Shown: positions 63,165-64,000 of the stretch, piece after piece
How the letters are laid out: the number at the start of each line of letters is the position of its first letter
How positions within the stretch are numbered: position 1 is the stretch's first letter
Assembly: GCA_963676385.2 (NCBI GenBank)
Contig: CAXXMM010000005.1
Coordinates: 41,740 to 105,739, forward strand
Length of the DNA: 64,000 nucleotides
From: UBA1422 sp963676385
GTDB lineage: Bacteria; Bacillota; Clostridia; Peptostreptococcales; Anaerovoracaceae
Reading direction: 5' to 3'
The notes under the pieces: generated by a model
The model's input: the letters and a program-made list of their open reading frames with translations, nothing else
Databases searched by the model: none
What the model was told of the DNA's origin: nothing
Made by a program: the position numbers and the translations under genes

Positions 63165-64000
63165 ATGAAAAAAGTTCACTTTGCCTTATTGATTGGCATC
63201 CTTTTGGCACTTTTCATTCCAAGTCAGGCATGGGCGGTTCCGGCATACAGTGGTGTCCAAACCTATGTACAACCGGATCAAACGGTGATTGAGTACCGAA
63301 CTATGGGGGATGAGTACTTTCATTGGAAGGAAACTCTGGATGGGGATGTGATTTTTTTTGACGATGACACCGATTACTATTATTACGGGCAACTAAAAAA
63401 CAACAAAGTGGTGAAAGCGGCTGCCAAAGTGGGAATTGATGCTCCGCCTTTGTTCATTTAACCCGATCGCAATTGCTTTCATTGGCGGATTATGCCATAC
63501 GAAATGCTGTTTCTTTAGGAAATCTAGTTCAAGTGGCCGACGTTCCGTCCATGGCGGAGCAGGCTTCGACATCTCCGGTTACCTTGGATCCCAGCCAAAA
63601 TCTTTTGGTCTTGCTAATCAGTTTTAACAACATAACAATACAGGAATCAGATACATATTGGCACAATCTTTTCTTTGGTTCAAGCAGCAGCGTGAACGAC
63701 TATTATGATGAAACTTCCAATGGACAACTGGCTTTTGTACCAGTGGGGGAAACTGACGGAACTACCAATGATGGGGTTCTTCGTGCTACCCTTACCACCC
63801 CGCATCCGCGGTAGACGGCTATAACGACTCAAATGAAATGTATGAAGGCATTAGGGCGGCAGTGGAAACAGCCTTGGAGGAGGAAGCCTCCCAGATAACC
63901 AATCTTGAAAATTATGATACAGACGGAGATGGGGTCATCGAAACAGATGAGCTTCATATTGTTACAATTTTTGCCGGATCAGATGCTTCTGCAAGCAGTG
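63165..64000 (+). pseudogene. M6-family metalloprotease, frameshifted and cut by the window end
   Basis: A signal peptide (FALLIGILLALFIPSQAWA) starts at ATG 63165 (63153 also possible). The reading resembles M6/InhA-like proteases (RTMGDEYFHWKETLDGDVI ... YYYYGQL). Two losses of one base, near 63450 (CCTTTGTTC) and near 63810 (CATCCGCGG), break it; restored, it reads on through LLVLLISFNN, DYYDETSNGQLAF and a DTDGDGVIETDEL calcium-binding-like loop to the window end. The zinc-binding HExxH would lie beyond. Pseudogene or sequence errors. Confidence 0.7.

Overview
The window looks like a chromosomal segment of a low-to-middle GC, strictly anaerobic Firmicute of the class Clostridia. This rests on gene content: superoxide reductase (desulfoferrodoxin), an Rrf2 regulator, an Na+-translocating decarboxylase beta subunit, AddB-type recombination nuclease, SecA with a C-terminal zinc tail, prfB with its programmed frameshift, FmdE-like and DUF6323/DUF6179 proteins, and a sigma-54-controlled transaminase operon typical of amino-acid fermenters. 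A family-level guess (Anaerovoracaceae or relatives) is only an impression. Clear strand-aware ribosome binding sites (AGGAGG type) were used to choose starts.

Layout. 1-5.2 kb: an RNA-repair locus with two WYL-domain regulators, a 0.48-kb structured non-coding stretch containing tRNA-like T-arm and anticodon-arm hairpins, a slipin (SPFH protein) and the RNA ligase RtcB. 5.3-10.5 kb: a DUF6323/DUF6179 pair and a family of surface or membrane proteins with DUF5050-like repeats. 10.6-14.9 kb: a sigma-54 enhancer-binding regulator divergent from a transaminase/SDR operon with a clear -24/-12 promoter. 15-17.2 kb: a leader peptide and three 32-bp-period hairpins ahead of rsgA, then another SDR. 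17.3-21.5 kb: a fourth-paralogue-type lipoprotein, then a minus-strand PBP and FHA-FtsW fusion. 21.6-27.4 kb: an acyltransferase-like protein plus acyl-CoA ligase, then two frameshifted genes (CAP-domain secreted protein, CNNM transporter). 27.4-37.4 kb: housekeeping genes secA, prfB, oadB, an FmdE-like protein, a HAD phosphatase and addB.

37.4-38.2 kb and 46.1-46.7 kb: two tRNA genes (Thr-CGT and Ala-GGC), each followed by strongly structured DNA that ends in a copy of the tRNA 3' end and starts with an inverted copy of its T-arm. At the Thr gene the unit is 315 bp and present twice in tandem. Between them (38.2-46.0 kb) lies a TetR-controlled catabolic operon: FGGY kinase, MFS transporter, class III aminotransferase, a RuBisCO-like protein, then an MtnX-like phosphatase and a CYTH protein. 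46.7-51.8 kb is an AT-rich, IS-scarred island with IS3 remnants, an orphan 812-residue polytopic membrane protein and an intact IS256-family element.

52.2-58.7 kb: a radical SAM, ArsM-like methyltransferase, 35-residue Cys-rich peptide, radical SAM/SPASM-DUF5714 and thioredoxin-thioredoxin reductase cluster, followed by desulfoferrodoxin and an Rrf2 regulator. 59-63.1 kb: nadA-nadB-nadC (de novo NAD synthesis) and a thioredoxin-reductase-like flavoprotein. The window ends inside a frameshifted M6-family metalloprotease.

The strongest leads are the tRNA-like RNA in the rtcB locus, the tRNA-end repeat elements, the RuBisCO-like protein operon and the radical SAM/Cys-rich peptide cluster.
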